DNA of 55,133 nt from Ruminococcus sp. (GCF_016287535.1 NZ_JAEFAJ010000017.1:1-55133); one strand, 5' to 3'; positions 44,332 to 53,284 are shown, counted from the stretch's first letter. Numbers and translations: made by a program. Notes: a model not told the origin generated them from the letters alone.

Positions 44332-45816
44332 ATGGGAAAAGCAACCGGATTCCTTGAATATACAAGGACTGAAACAACTGCGAAAGACCCCATTGAGCGT
44401 ATAAAGGACTTCAATGAATTCCACGTACCGCTCAGCGAGGAGCAGCGCCGTCAGCAGGCTTCACGCTGTATGGACTGCGGAGTTCCCTTCTGTCAGAACG
44501 GAAAAATGCTCTGCGGAATGATGTCGGGCTGTCCGCTCAATAATCTTATTCCAGAGTGGAACGACCTTCTTTATCACGGTCAGAAGGAACAGGCGCTCAG
44601 CCGTCTGCTGATGACCAATAACTTTCCCGAATTCACGTCAAGGGTATGTCCCGCGCTCTGCGAAAAGGCCTGCATCTGCGGAGTCTACGATTCGCCTGTA
44701 ACAACTAAGGAGAACGAGAACTCCATAATTGAATTCGGCTTCGCAAGCGGTCTTATGAAGCCTCAGATACCCGCTGTAAGAAGCGGCAGACGTATCGCAG
44801 TCATCGGTTCGGGTCCTTCCGGACTTGCCGCTGCGGACACTCTAAACAAGCGCGGTCACAGCGTAACTGTGTTTGAGCGCTCAGACCGTGTCGGCGGACT
44901 GCTCATGTACGGTATCCCGAATATGAAGCTTGAAAAGCATATCATTGAACGCCGCGTGGAGCTTATGAAGGCTGAGGGCGTAGAGTTCAGAACCGATTCA
45001 AACGTGGGTGAAAATGTTTCCGCAGATGATATACTCGGCAGCTTTGACGCTGTCGTACTTGCCTGCGGTTCGTCTAATCCGCGTGATATCAAAGCTGAGG
45101 GAAGAGACGCAGAGGGTATTTACTTCGCGGTGGATTTCCTGAAAGCTACTACAAAGAGCCTGCTTGACTCCGAACTCAAGGACGGAAGGTATATCTCCGC
45201 AAAGGACAAAAACGTCGTTATAATCGGCGGCGGCGATACAGGCAATGATTGTGTGGGCACATCTGTCCGCCACGGCTGCAAGTCCGTTGTTCAGCTTGAA
45301 ATGATGCCCAAGCTCCCCGACGTGAGAGCAGAGAACAATCCATTCCCTGAGTGGCCGAGAGTATGCAAGACTGACTACGGTCAGGAAGAAGCAATAGCTT
45401 TATTCGTTCACGACCCGCGTATCTACTGCACAACTGTCAAGGAATTCATCAAGGACGAAAACGGAAAACTGTCTGCTGTAAAGACAGTAAAGCTAAGTTT
45501 TGGCACAGATCCCGAAACAGGCAGACGTACTATGAATGAGATCGAGGGCAGCGAGGAGGTACTCCCATGCGAGCTCTGTCTCATAGCGGCGGGATTCTTG
45601 GGCTGTCAGCAATATATTGCAGACGCTTTCGGCGTATCACTTGACCAGCGCACAAATGTAAAAACAGCACCCGGCAAACATTCCACAGATGTTGATAAGG
45701 TATTCACAGCAGGCGATATGCACATAGGTCAGTCACTTGTAGTTCGCGCTATCCGTGAGGGACGCGACGCTGCGTCAGAGGTGGACGAATACCTTATGGG
45801 TTACACCAATTTATGA
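44332..45816 (+). CDS. gltD: Glutamate synthase, small (NADPH) subunit
   Basis: The 494-residue subunit feeds electrons from NADPH via FAD and two 4Fe-4S clusters to GltB. N-terminal cluster cysteines (C-M-D-C-G-V-P-F-C, then C-x5-C-P and C-P-A-L-C-E-K-A-C) are followed by the FAD motif G-S-G-P-S-G-L-A-A-A and the NADPH motif G-G-G-D-T-G-N-D-C. The C-terminal T-A-G-D-M-H-I-G-Q-S-L-V binds FAD. It begins 3 bp after gltB, with AAAGGAGG spanning the junction. Confidence 0.97.
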   Translation: MGKATGFLEYTRTETTAKDPIERIKDFNEFHVPLSEEQRRQQASRCMDCGVPFCQNGKMLCGMMSGCPLNNLIPEWNDLLYHGQKEQALSRLLMTNNFPEFTSRVCPALCEKACICGVYDSPVTTKENENSIIEFGFASGLMKPQIPAVRSGRRIAVIGSGPSGLAAADTLNKRGHSVTVFERSDRVGGLLMYGIPNMKLEKHIIERRVELMKAEGVEFRTDSNVGENVSADDILGSFDAVVLACGSSNPRDIKAEGRDAEGIYFAVDFLKATTKSLLDSELKDGRYISAKDKNVVIIGGGDTGNDCVGTSVRHGCKSVVQLEMMPKLPDVRAENNPFPEWPRVCKTDYGQEEAIALFVHDPRIYCTTVKEFIKDENGKLSAVKTVKLSFGTDPETGRRTMNEIEGSEEVLPCELCLIAAGFLGCQQYIADAFGVSLDQRTNVKTAPGKHSTDVDKVFTAGDMHIGQSLVVRAIREGRDAASEVDEYLMGYTNL

Positions 45817-45829
45817 TACGGAGGCTAAA

Positions 45830-47107
45830 ATGATCTATTCAGAAAATGAGATATTGCAGTATATCGAGGAAAATGATGTTAAGTTCGTCAAGCTGACATT
45901 CTGCGATCTGAAAGGAAGACTGAAAAATATCTCTGTTCTTTCATCTGAGCTCGCAGTTACCTTTGAGCGCGGAGTCCGCATAACGGCAAAGAAGATCGCA
46001 GGTTTTGAGGCTGCAAACGGAAAGGATCTTTTCCTCTTCCCCGACGCTCAGACAATGACCGTTCTCCCGTGGAGACCTCAGCAGGGCAGAGTCATAAGAA
46101 TGTTCTGCTATATCCGTTACGAAGACGGCACTCCATTTGAAGGCGACGGCAGATACTTCCTGAAAAAAGCCATGAAAGCCGCGATCGCGGCAGGCTACTG
46201 CTTCCGCTTCGGAACATCATGCGAGTTCACTCTCTTCCGCAGGGACAGCAACGGACTGCCAACGAAAACTCCCCATGATTATGCCGGCTACTGCGATATC
46301 GCTCCGGACGACAAGGGAGAAAATATCCGCCGCGATGTATGTCTCACTCTCGAACAGATGGGCATTCACCCAATATCCTCACGCCATGAGAGCGGCTGCG
46401 GTCAGCACGAGATAGACTTTAATGCTTCTTCTGCCCTGAAAGCCGCTGATACCTTTCTCAGCTTCAAGTCCGCGGTCAAATCTGTCGCGGAAACACACGA
46501 TGTACACGCGAGCTTCATGCCCAAACCGCTGCGTGATGACTGCGGAAACGGTATGCATATCAGCTTCAATGTTTTCCCTGACAACGATATGCTTGAGGAA
46601 ACAAAGCAGAACGATAACGACCTCCTCAGATGTGCGGCAGCAGGCATAATGAAGCATATACGTGAGTTTACGCTGTTCACTAATTCGACGGTGAATTCCT
46701 ATGCGAGACTGGGAGAGTTCACTGCTCCACGTGACATTATATGGTCGGACGAGGAGGGCTCTCAGCTTATCCGTATGAATCCCGACAGCGACAACGCCTG
46801 CGTGGAGCTGCGCGCTGCGGACTGCGTCTGCGATCCGTATTTTGTTCTCGGTCTTATGATATATTCAGCACTTGAAGGCATAGAGGAAAAGTACGCTCTG
46901 CCGGAAAAGAACACCGGCTCGGAGCGACTTCCTTCCACGCTTGAGGAGGCAGTTTCCTGCACTGAGAGCTCGGACTTCGTTAAGAAGTACGTGCCTGTAA
47001 ATATACTTGACGTGCTGATGAACTACAGCCGTGCTGAATGGCGCGAGTATTCCTCAGCATATGACAAAGGCGCATTTGAGGATAAACAATATTTTTACAG
47101 TCTCTGA
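45830..47107 (+). CDS. Glutamine synthetase-like protein, probably catalytically dead
   Basis: The 425-residue protein aligns along its length with GSI (compared from memory with Bacillus GlnA), including D-L-x-G, T-P-F-E-G-D, R-H-E...G-Q-H-E-I-D-F, F-M-P-K-P, G-N-G-M-H and V-N-S-Y-x-R-L. Several catalytic positions are changed: the D-G-S-S ammonium Asp is T52, the first metal Glu of G-P-E-x-E-F is S130, the flap Glu of P-G-Y-E-A-P is T298 (with a one-residue deletion), and the Arg of N-R-S is G310. E132, E187, E194, H243 and E326 remain, so the fold and one metal site may persist. It probably binds ligands without making glutamine. GGAGG precedes ATG 45830; the ANTAR gene follows by 12 bp. 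Confidence 0.82.
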   Translation: MIYSENEILQYIEENDVKFVKLTFCDLKGRLKNISVLSSELAVTFERGVRITAKKIAGFEAANGKDLFLFPDAQTMTVLPWRPQQGRVIRMFCYIRYEDGTPFEGDGRYFLKKAMKAAIAAGYCFRFGTSCEFTLFRRDSNGLPTKTPHDYAGYCDIAPDDKGENIRRDVCLTLEQMGIHPISSRHESGCGQHEIDFNASSALKAADTFLSFKSAVKSVAETHDVHASFMPKPLRDDCGNGMHISFNVFPDNDMLEETKQNDNDLLRCAAAGIMKHIREFTLFTNSTVNSYARLGEFTAPRDIIWSDEEGSQLIRMNPDSDNACVELRAADCVCDPYFVLGLMIYSALEGIEEKYALPEKNTGSERLPSTLEEAVSCTESSDFVKKYVPVNILDVLMNYSRAEWREYSSAYDKGAFEDKQYFYSL

Positions 47108-47119
47108 CGGAGGTAAGCT

Positions 47120-47701
47120 TTGGAAAAAATTCTTGTAGTTTCAAGTAATAAAACCGCCTCTGAAGCTCTTGTGAATTTCCTCCGCGATTCGTTCAGATGT
47201 ACGCCAAAACTCGTTGAATCAGCATATCAGGCGAAAACCGTTTTCGATGCCGACCCCTCCGTTGAGCTGGCAGTAATAAACTCTCCGCTTATGGACGAGA
47301 ACGGCTTTGAGCTTGCGGAATACATCATCGAAAATACTACTGCAAACTGCATATTTATGATAAAAGAGGAGCAGACCGAAAAGATAGCGGGACGAGCCGA
47401 AAAGACAGGTATAATCATAGTCGGTAAGCCGTTCAGCCGTACTCTGCTATATCAGCTGGTGAAAACACTGGATATCGCCGTGAACCGCTCTCTGAAACTG
47501 TACGAGGAGAACCGAAGGCTCGAAGAAAAGATAGAAGAGATACAGGCGATAGACAAGGCGAAATTCATGCTCATGCAGTACAAGGGTATGACTGAGGAGG
47601 AAGCACACACTTATCTTGAACAGTACGCCATGAACAAGCGCAAGAAGAAAAGTCTTGCGGCACTGGCGATAATAGATAAGCTGAGTGAGCAGTATTTATA
47701 A
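47120..47701 (+). CDS. ANTAR-domain antiterminator with pseudo-receiver
   Basis: The 193-residue protein has a receiver-like domain (1-115), a coiled coil (about 120-142) and a C-terminal ANTAR domain (about 143-190: A-K-F-M-L-M, M-T-E-E-E-A, Y-A-M-N-K-R, A-A-L-A-I-I-D). The receiver lacks the phospho-acceptor Asp (Asn54 in I-N-S-P-L-M-D) and the acidic pair (S8-S9 for D-D), though Lys103 in G-K-P-F is kept. It should not be controlled by phosphorylation; AmiR-like control by a partner is more likely. ANTAR proteins bind paired hexaloop hairpins in nascent RNA and prevent termination. TTG start with GGAGG upstream. Confidence 0.9.
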   Translation: MEKILVVSSNKTASEALVNFLRDSFRCTPKLVESAYQAKTVFDADPSVELAVINSPLMDENGFELAEYIIENTTANCIFMIKEEQTEKIAGRAEKTGIIIVGKPFSRTLLYQLVKTLDIAVNRSLKLYEENRRLEEKIEEIQAIDKAKFMLMQYKGMTEEEAHTYLEQYAMNKRKKKSLAALAIIDKLSEQYL

Positions 47702-47715
47702 GTGAGGCGAAGAAA

Positions 47716-49137
47716 ATGTTTGACAGCATCCACGAAGAATGCGGAGTTTTCGGCATATACGAAAACAAGACCTCTGACGTTGCCGCGTCTGTCTATTTCG
47801 GGCTGTATGCCCTGCAGCACAGAGGTCAGGAGAGCTGTGGCATAACTGTCTGTGATGACGGTATCTTCAGGCATAAACGTGCGGACGGACTTGTCTCGGA
47901 GGTGTTCAGCAGAGAGGAACTGGACAAGCTCGGCAGCGGAAATATGGCTGTGGGACACGTCCGGTACTCTACAACAGGCGGACATAATCACAATAATATA
48001 CAGCCCCTTGTTATACGTCATATCAAGGGCAATATGGCTCTTGTACACAACGGCAATCTGGTCAATGCGGCAGAGCTGAGGCGCTCATTTGAGATGTCGG
48101 GAGCTATCTTCCACGGCACCTCCGACACGGAGGCGATAGCCTATTCCATAGTCCGCGAAAGGATTGCCGCCGGTTCTACTGAACAGGCTGTCGAACGCGC
48201 TATGCCTAACATAAAGGGAGCATACTCATGCATACTCATGACCGCAACCAAACTGATAGCATTCCGCGACCCTGACGGCTTTCGTCCCCTGTGTATCGGT
48301 AAAACTCATGACGGGGCATATGTTGTCGCTTCGGAATCCTGTGCTCTTGAAACGGTTGGTGCGGAATTCCTTCGTGATATTGATGCCGGAGAAATTGTCG
48401 CAATTGACAGTGACGGCCTGCGTTCAATACGCACTAACTGTACCAACAGGCGTAATATCTGTATATTCGAATACATCTACTTTGCACGTCCGGACTCGGT
48501 AATCGAGGGAATATCAGTCCACCACGCAAGGCTTTGCGCAGGCAGGCTGCTTGCAAAGAGCAGTCCTGTTGACGCGGATATCGTTATAGGTGTTCCCGAT
48601 TCCGGACTTGATGCAGCACTCGGCTACGCAAACGAAAGCGGCATACCTTACGGTATCGGCTTTATAAAGAATAAATATATCGGCAGGAGCTTTATTCAGC
48701 CCGAACAGCACCAGCGCGAAAATGCGGTCAAGATAAAACTCAACGCAGTCCGCGAGAGCGTCGCGGGCAAGCGTGTGATAATGATAGATGATTCCATAGT
48801 CCGCGGAACAACGAGCGCGAGGATCGTAAGGCTTTTGCGTGAGGCAGGCGCCAGGGAAGTCCATGTGCGTATTTCATCACCGCCATTCCTGCACACCTGT
48901 CATTTCGGTACGGACATCGACTCCGAGGAAAACCTCATTGCGGGCAAATGCAGTACAACTGAGGAGATAGCGCAGTACATCGGCGCTGACAGCCTTGCGT
49001 ACCTGCCGGTTGAATGTCTCGGTGAGCTGGTGGACGACCGCTTCGGCTACTGCAGGGGCTGTTTCACCGGCTCCTATCCTGTAGATACTTCAGGTGCAGG
49101 GAACAAGAACAAATTCGATGAAAAGATACATAAGTAA
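47716..49137 (+). CDS. purF: Amidophosphoribosyltransferase
   Basis: The 473-residue enzyme makes phosphoribosylamine from PRPP and glutamine, the first committed step of purine synthesis. The catalytic Cys9 (E-E-C-G-V-F-G) follows a short propeptide. The PRPP loop is V-I-M-I-D-D-S-I-V-R-G-T-T-S. Cysteines for a 4Fe-4S cluster near residues 390-450 (A-G-K-C, V-E-C-L, Y-C-R-G-C) suggest the Bacillus-type Fe-S enzyme. Its position in a glutamate-synthase operon, apart from other pur genes, points to glutamine-linked control. Confidence 0.96.
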   Translation: MFDSIHEECGVFGIYENKTSDVAASVYFGLYALQHRGQESCGITVCDDGIFRHKRADGLVSEVFSREELDKLGSGNMAVGHVRYSTTGGHNHNNIQPLVIRHIKGNMALVHNGNLVNAAELRRSFEMSGAIFHGTSDTEAIAYSIVRERIAAGSTEQAVERAMPNIKGAYSCILMTATKLIAFRDPDGFRPLCIGKTHDGAYVVASESCALETVGAEFLRDIDAGEIVAIDSDGLRSIRTNCTNRRNICIFEYIYFARPDSVIEGISVHHARLCAGRLLAKSSPVDADIVIGVPDSGLDAALGYANESGIPYGIGFIKNKYIGRSFIQPEQHQRENAVKIKLNAVRESVAGKRVIMIDDSIVRGTTSARIVRLLREAGAREVHVRISSPPFLHTCHFGTDIDSEENLIAGKCSTTEEIAQYIGADSLAYLPVECLGELVDDRFGYCRGCFTGSYPVDTSGAGNKNKFDEKIHK

Positions 49138-49250
49138 GGGCGGATTTCGGCTTTGCCGCATACAGCATTGCCGATCATATCAAAGATACGGCACACTGCC
49201 TGATTATCCGCCCAAAACAAACGCTGTACATCAATGGCGATGTACAAGCG
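49138..49250 (+). promoter_or_regulatory. Structured asnB leader with ANTAR-type hexaloop
   Basis: GGGCGGAT (49138-49145) pairs with ATCCGCCC (49206-49213) around CGGC-TTT-GCCG and a TGCCG/CGGCA arm. A separate long hairpin follows: CGCT-GTACATC, loop AATGGC (49233-49238), GATGTAC-A-AGCG. Its loop has A at 1 and G at 4, as in ANTAR sites. No promoter or U-tract terminator is evident, so asnB may be transcribed with purF and controlled otherwise. Confidence 0.5.
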
Positions 49251-49290
49251 GAAATAAATATAATATACCTATTATTCGGAGGAATTTACT

Positions 49291-50871
49291 ATGTGTACAA
49301 TAATGTGTTACTGCGGCGTCAGCGGCGGTACCGGAAAAGTTATGGACGGGCTGAAAGCAACTGTCAGCCGCGGTCCTGACGACCAGAGGATAGTGAAAGT
49401 ACCTGATGGAATACTCGGCTTTCAGCGTCTGTCGATAATGGGACTTACTCCAGAGGGTATGCAGCCCTTTGAGCTGAACGGTGATTTCGCAGTATGCAAC
49501 GGTGAGATATACGGCTTCCGCAAGCTCAGAGACAAGCTTACCGATATGGGCTACTGTTTCAGAAGTGACAGCGACTGCGAGATACTTCTTCCTTTATACA
49601 GAGAATACGGCACTGATATGTTTTCTATGCTCGATGCCGAATTTGCCTGCGTGATATATGACAGCACAGAGCGCCAGTTCGTAGCTGCAAGAGATCCCAT
49701 AGGCATACGTCCACTTTACTACGGCAAGTCCGATGACGGTACCGTTGTCTTTGCAAGCGAAGCAAAGAACCTCGTTGATATCTGCAAAAAGGTAATGCCT
49801 TTCCCTCCGGGTCACTACTATAAGGACGGTCAGTTCCATTGCTACTGTGATATTACGGCAGTTGACAATGTCATACACGACGATATATATACAGTCTGCA
49901 AGAATATCCATGACAAGCTTGTCGCAGGCGTAAAGAAGCGCCTTGACGCAGATGCTAAGGTAGGATTCCTGCTTTCCGGCGGACTTGATTCCTCACTTGT
50001 ATGCGCCATTGCTCAGCGCGAGAGCGACAAGCCGATACGCACATTTGCGATCGGTATGAACACAGACGCTATCGACCTCAAATACGCAAAGCAGGTGGCA
50101 GACTACATCGGCAGTGACCACACTGAAGTCATCATCACTAAGGACAATGTTATCGCAGCCCTTGACGATGTTATACATCTCCTCGGCACTTATGATATCA
50201 CGACTATCCGCGCAAGTATGGGTATGTACCTGCTATGCAAGGCTATCCATCAGCAGACCGATATCCGCGTACTTCTTACAGGCGAGATATCCGATGAGCT
50301 GTTCGGTTACAAGTATACGGATTTTGCACCGTCGGCAGAAGCATTTCAGCAGGAATCCGTAAAGCGCGTCCGTGAGCTACATATGTACGATGTACTCCGT
50401 GCTGACCGCTGTATATCAGTAAATTCTCTCGAAGCCCGTGTCCCCTTCGGCGACCTTGACTTTGTAAAATACGTCATGGCGATAGACCCGGAAATGAAGC
50501 TCAACAAATACAACAAGGGCAAGTATCTGCTCCGTCACGCTTTTGAGGGCGATTACCTTCCGCATGACATTCTCTACCGCGAAAAGGCAGCGTTCTCAGA
50601 CGCTGTGGGTCACTCAATGGTTGACTATCTCAAGGAATATGCCGAGAATTATTATTCCGACGAGGAATTTGAACTTGACTGCACAAAATATACTCATGCC
50701 AAGCCGTTCACGAAGGAGTCTCTCCTTTACCGCGAGATATTCGAGAAATACTACCCCGGCAACAGCGAAATGGTAGTCGATTTCTGGATGCCTAACAAGG
50801 AATGGGAGGGCTGCAACGTAAACGACCCGTCTGCGCGTGTTCTCTCAAACTATGGCGCAAGCGGTGAATAA
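49291..50871 (+). CDS. asnB: Asparagine synthase (glutamine-hydrolysing)
   Basis: The 526-residue enzyme makes asparagine from aspartate, ATP and glutamine. Mature Cys2 (M-C-T-I-M-C) is the glutaminase nucleophile; S-R-G-P-D-D, G-F-Q-R-L-S-I and C-N-G-E-I-Y line the glutaminase pocket. The synthetase domain has the PP-loop L-L-S-G-G-L-D-S-S and S-D-E-L-F-G. The length is close to E. coli AsnB (554). TCGGAGGAA precedes the start. It ends with a strong terminator that probably closes the nitrogen operon. Confidence 0.96.
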   Translation: MCTIMCYCGVSGGTGKVMDGLKATVSRGPDDQRIVKVPDGILGFQRLSIMGLTPEGMQPFELNGDFAVCNGEIYGFRKLRDKLTDMGYCFRSDSDCEILLPLYREYGTDMFSMLDAEFACVIYDSTERQFVAARDPIGIRPLYYGKSDDGTVVFASEAKNLVDICKKVMPFPPGHYYKDGQFHCYCDITAVDNVIHDDIYTVCKNIHDKLVAGVKKRLDADAKVGFLLSGGLDSSLVCAIAQRESDKPIRTFAIGMNTDAIDLKYAKQVADYIGSDHTEVIITKDNVIAALDDVIHLLGTYDITTIRASMGMYLLCKAIHQQTDIRVLLTGEISDELFGYKYTDFAPSAEAFQQESVKRVRELHMYDVLRADRCISVNSLEARVPFGDLDFVKYVMAIDPEMKLNKYNKGKYLLRHAFEGDYLPHDILYREKAAFSDAVGHSMVDYLKEYAENYYSDEEFELDCTKYTHAKPFTKESLLYREIFEKYYPGNSEMVVDFWMPNKEWEGCNVNDPSARVLSNYGASGE

Positions 50872-50877
50872 TAAAGT

Positions 50878-50907
50878 AAAACGACTGAGAATACACTCAG
50901 TCGTTTT
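50878..50907 (+). terminator. Terminator after asnB
   Basis: Perfect 12-bp stem AAAACGACTGAG / CTCAGTCGTTTT with a 6-nt loop, starting 7 nt after the stop codon. Confidence 0.92.
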
Positions 50908-51279
50908 CAGATTGCAACGATCCCTCTGATATACCTGTCAGGGGGATTAATAATAATTATTGTCGTCAGGTACATTTATGAAAACAGCCTGTACTCGGAT
51001 TTACCGGGATATAAACTAAAATCTTGTGTTATCTGTACGAATCATATGACTTTCATGCACGGAAAATAATCAACGCCCTGCAGTGATAATGAACAGGAAC
51101 AATAACAGCTTATCTTTCCTTATATAATTTTTCCCTTTTTCGTATTTTAAATTGAACCATGTTTAGGAACATTTCCGGGGGATATACTGTACATACTGAC
51201 AGCTGCGGCAGGCGGTATGATAATTCCGCTTATAAAAAAAGATAACTCGAATTATATACTCCCAAACATATAAAAGCAA
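50908..51279. other. Gene-free stretch with a possible decayed coding tail
   Basis: There is a hairpin at 50922-50945 (CCCTCTGA / TCAGGGGG). Near 51155-51275 the plus strand has an open hydrophobic run (reads like I-L-Y-I-L-T-A-A-A-G-G-M-I-I-P-L-I-K-K) that ends in a stop but has no start or ribosome site. It may be the remains of a membrane-protein gene. Nothing else is recognised. Confidence 0.35.
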
Positions 51280-51302
51280 GGCAGGGATATTTATTCCCTG
51301 CC
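51280..51302 (-). terminator. Terminator of the LPQTG/FMN-binding gene
   Basis: GGCAGGGA / TCCCTGCC 8-bp stem, 7-nt loop, then TTGCTTTTA on the minus strand. Confidence 0.78.
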
Positions 51303-51315
51303 CTGTTTTTTGTAC

Positions 51316-51909
51316 TTATTCTTCCCTGCGCCGCGCAGTCATGCTGCCTTTAATGCAGAGTATTCCAAGTCCGATCATCATAAACGCACCGAAAATAATA
51401 AACAGCTTGTACATTGAATTAATACCTGTCTGCGGTAAATCAACGGCTTCATTTGCTGAATTTACACCCTTTCCTGTTTGTGGATCAACAGTGTATTTGT
51501 CAAGCACATTCCCCTTGCTGTCAGTGATAGTTATCTCACGGTCACCGTCAGCAGTACGCTTTATCGAAGCACTTGTATCAGTGACTTTATTTTTACTCGC
51601 ACCGCTTACAGCGTCGACTCCCTCAGTGCCGTTTGCAGCTATTATCTCAGGTATCACCGCTTCAGCCCTTTCCCAGTATGAGGGCGTATCCTTTTGATCT
51701 GTAACGTCTATGGCAGCTATAGCCCCGTCTGTGACAGTTATGGAAACTGTGATATCACCGAGAAATCCGCTTGCTGTGCCTGTATACGTTCCGTCTTTAT
51801 AAGAAGAAGCCGCATTGGCTGCAGCAGCAACATGAAAAGAATTAGTCAGAAGAGCTGCAGACAATACAGAGCATACAATCCTTTTCTTTCGTAGTTTGTT
51901 CTTGTTCAT
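51316..51909 (-). CDS. Sortase-anchored (LPQTG) FMN-binding-domain surface protein
   Basis: The 197-residue protein has a signal peptide (about 1-35), one FMN-binding domain (about 36-120: Y-K-D-G-T-Y-T-G-T-A-S-G-F and A-V-S-G-A-S), a short linker and a wall-sorting signal: LPQTG (about 155), hydrophobic helix, then R-R-R-E-E. In this family ApbE usually attaches FMN to the Thr of S-G-A-T; here the position is Ser, which may or may not be modified. The location suggests extracellular electron transfer or redox sensing. No sortase or apbE lies in the window. Single gene with its own terminator. Confidence 0.88.
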   Translation of the reverse strand: MNKNKLRKKRIVCSVLSAALLTNSFHVAAAANAASSYKDGTYTGTASGFLGDITVSITVTDGAIAAIDVTDQKDTPSYWERAEAVIPEIIAANGTEGVDAVSGASKNKVTDTSASIKRTADGDREITITDSKGNVLDKYTVDPQTGKGVNSANEAVDLPQTGINSMYKLFIIFGAFMMIGLGILCIKGSMTARRREE

Positions 51910-52059
51910 TTTTTGACCTCACTTTACTGTATATTGATAATTAATTAACAGCTTGCTTTATAATAAACCGTTAATATTTGCTAAAAAATGTGCGGATCCA
52001 AGCCGCAAGTGCGGAGGCTGCCGGAAAAACAGTTAAAAGCATACTTTTTACACTCGCTT

Positions 52060-52707
52060 TCAAGCCCCGCTTTTTCTGATAACGGCGTGCAGGCGAAAAA
52101 CAGGTCTTACTTCAAAGATCTCCATATGCAGTCCTGCATTATTACAAAAATTCTGAACTTCCTCTCTGCTATAAATGCGAACATCACCCTTGCCGGCCAG
52201 ATGCGCAAGCGGCAGTTCAATACGATTGCAAAACCAGCGCATTGCATTTGATTTCATCGTCATATCCCGCAGTATCAGCCTGCCATTCGGACGGAGCACA
52301 CGGTAAACACTGTTAAAAAAGCTCTGCGGGTTCGGGTAGTGATGAAAGCTCTCGGAGCATATCACCGCGTCAAAGGAATTCTCTGCAAAAGGAAGGTTCT
52401 CACAGTCACCGACCACAAGCTCTACATTTTTCATTTTCTTTGCTTTGGCAACCTCGATCATTTTCGGCGTCAGGTCTATTCCTGTATAGTGCTTGTCGGG
52501 ATATTTTTCATGCAGCAGCGTCAGCATAGGAGCTGTTCCGCAGCCGCAGTCCAGCAAATCGTTAAACGGCTCTTTTTCAAGCTCTGCCAGTATGTCGGGA
52601 TAGTCTTTCTTGCACATATTATATATGCCTGCATGACCTGATTCATATATCTCGGCAGCTTTTGTGAATTCCTTTACGGATAAGTTTTTGTATTCTATGC
52701 TTGTCAT
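52060..52707 (-). CDS. Class I SAM-dependent methyltransferase
   Basis: The 215-residue Rossmann-fold enzyme has the SAM motif L-D-C-G-C-G-T-A-P (about 55-63), the acidic residue at the end of strand 2 (G-I-D-L-T), G-D-C-E-N-L-P-F and the UbiE-like F-D-A-V-I-C-S-E-S-F-H-H-Y. The target is unknown. I start at ATG 52707 after GAAAGGA rather than at the ATG 39 bp upstream. It follows the remnant at 52722-53064, possibly its former operon partner. Confidence 0.88.
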   Translation of the reverse strand: MTSIEYKNLSVKEFTKAAEIYESGHAGIYNMCKKDYPDILAELEKEPFNDLLDCGCGTAPMLTLLHEKYPDKHYTGIDLTPKMIEVAKAKKMKNVELVVGDCENLPFAENSFDAVICSESFHHYPNPQSFFNSVYRVLRPNGRLILRDMTMKSNAMRWFCNRIELPLAHLAGKGDVRIYSREEVQNFCNNAGLHMEIFEVRPVFRLHAVIRKSGA

Positions 52708-52721
52708 ATTGATAATTCCTT

Positions 52722-53064
52722 TCATTTCCGTTTCCATGTTATGCATCGGCTGACACGCTTGCAGTAATCTTCATATTCCCGACCGTAAAGATCACGCAGC
52801 ATGAATATCCTTTGGATAATCATGAAGAATGAAAAACGGATAATATTTCAGTATCAGAAATACATAGACGCTCCGCATGAATAACGCACTTTGCCCCTGC
52901 TTTCCGATAACTCTCCGCATAGCCTGGTGCAAGGCGTACAGCGTTTCCACACTGCCGTAACAGAAATGCGTCATGGGAGCATTGCGGAAGTCGCCGTGTG
53001 CAGTCGCAAAGTAAATTTCGGGAATATCTCTGCCGTGACACATGATATCACGGACGGTATACAT
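52722..53064 (-). pseudogene. Frameshifted remnant, C-terminus like isoprenylcysteine carboxyl methyltransferase family
   Basis: Two minus-strand frames adjoin. The first (53064-52792) has a hydrophobic run near its end and stops. The second (52823-52722) reads L-R-D-L-Y-G-R-E-Y-E-D-Y-C-K-R-V-S-R-C-I-T-W, which matches the conserved C-terminal block (L-x-x-x-F-G-E-E-Y-x-x-Y-x-x-R-V-P-R-x-I-P-W) of ICMT/PEMT-type membrane methyltransferases. Neither has a good ribosome site. Best read as a decayed gene; the first frame alone is not identifiable. Confidence 0.5.
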
Positions 53065-53079
53065 ATTTATATCTCAAAT

Positions 53080-53096
53080 TTGTTAGCGTTAGCAAA
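53080..53096. promoter_or_regulatory. GTTAGC direct repeat flanked by TTT/AAA (possible operator)
   Basis: GTTAGCGTTAGC (53082-53093) sits between TTT and AAA; a third GTTAGC is at 53231-53236. It lies in the leader of the decayed unit and may be a former regulator site. The rest of 53065-53255 shows only short broken frames. Confidence 0.3.
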
Positions 53097-53255
53097 CTTG
53101 AAGTCAAAAAATAATTCCCGCTGACCGCTATTCTCTTGTGATACGATCTCAGGATGGTTATGACGAAAGAAATCCAAAAAAGTCTTTATATGTCTCATCA
53201 CCCATACTATGATGCATAATATTTTTATCTGTTAGCATATAATAACATTTGTTTA

Positions 53256-53284
53256 ATTATATCACAGATAAACTGCTTTGTCAA
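53256..53284 (-). promoter_or_regulatory. Consensus promoter facing the methyltransferase region
   Basis: Minus strand: TTGACA (53284-53279), 17 bp, TATAAT (53261-53256). Perfect consensus, but the first ~530 nt downstream hold only broken frames before the methyltransferase. Confidence 0.78.
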
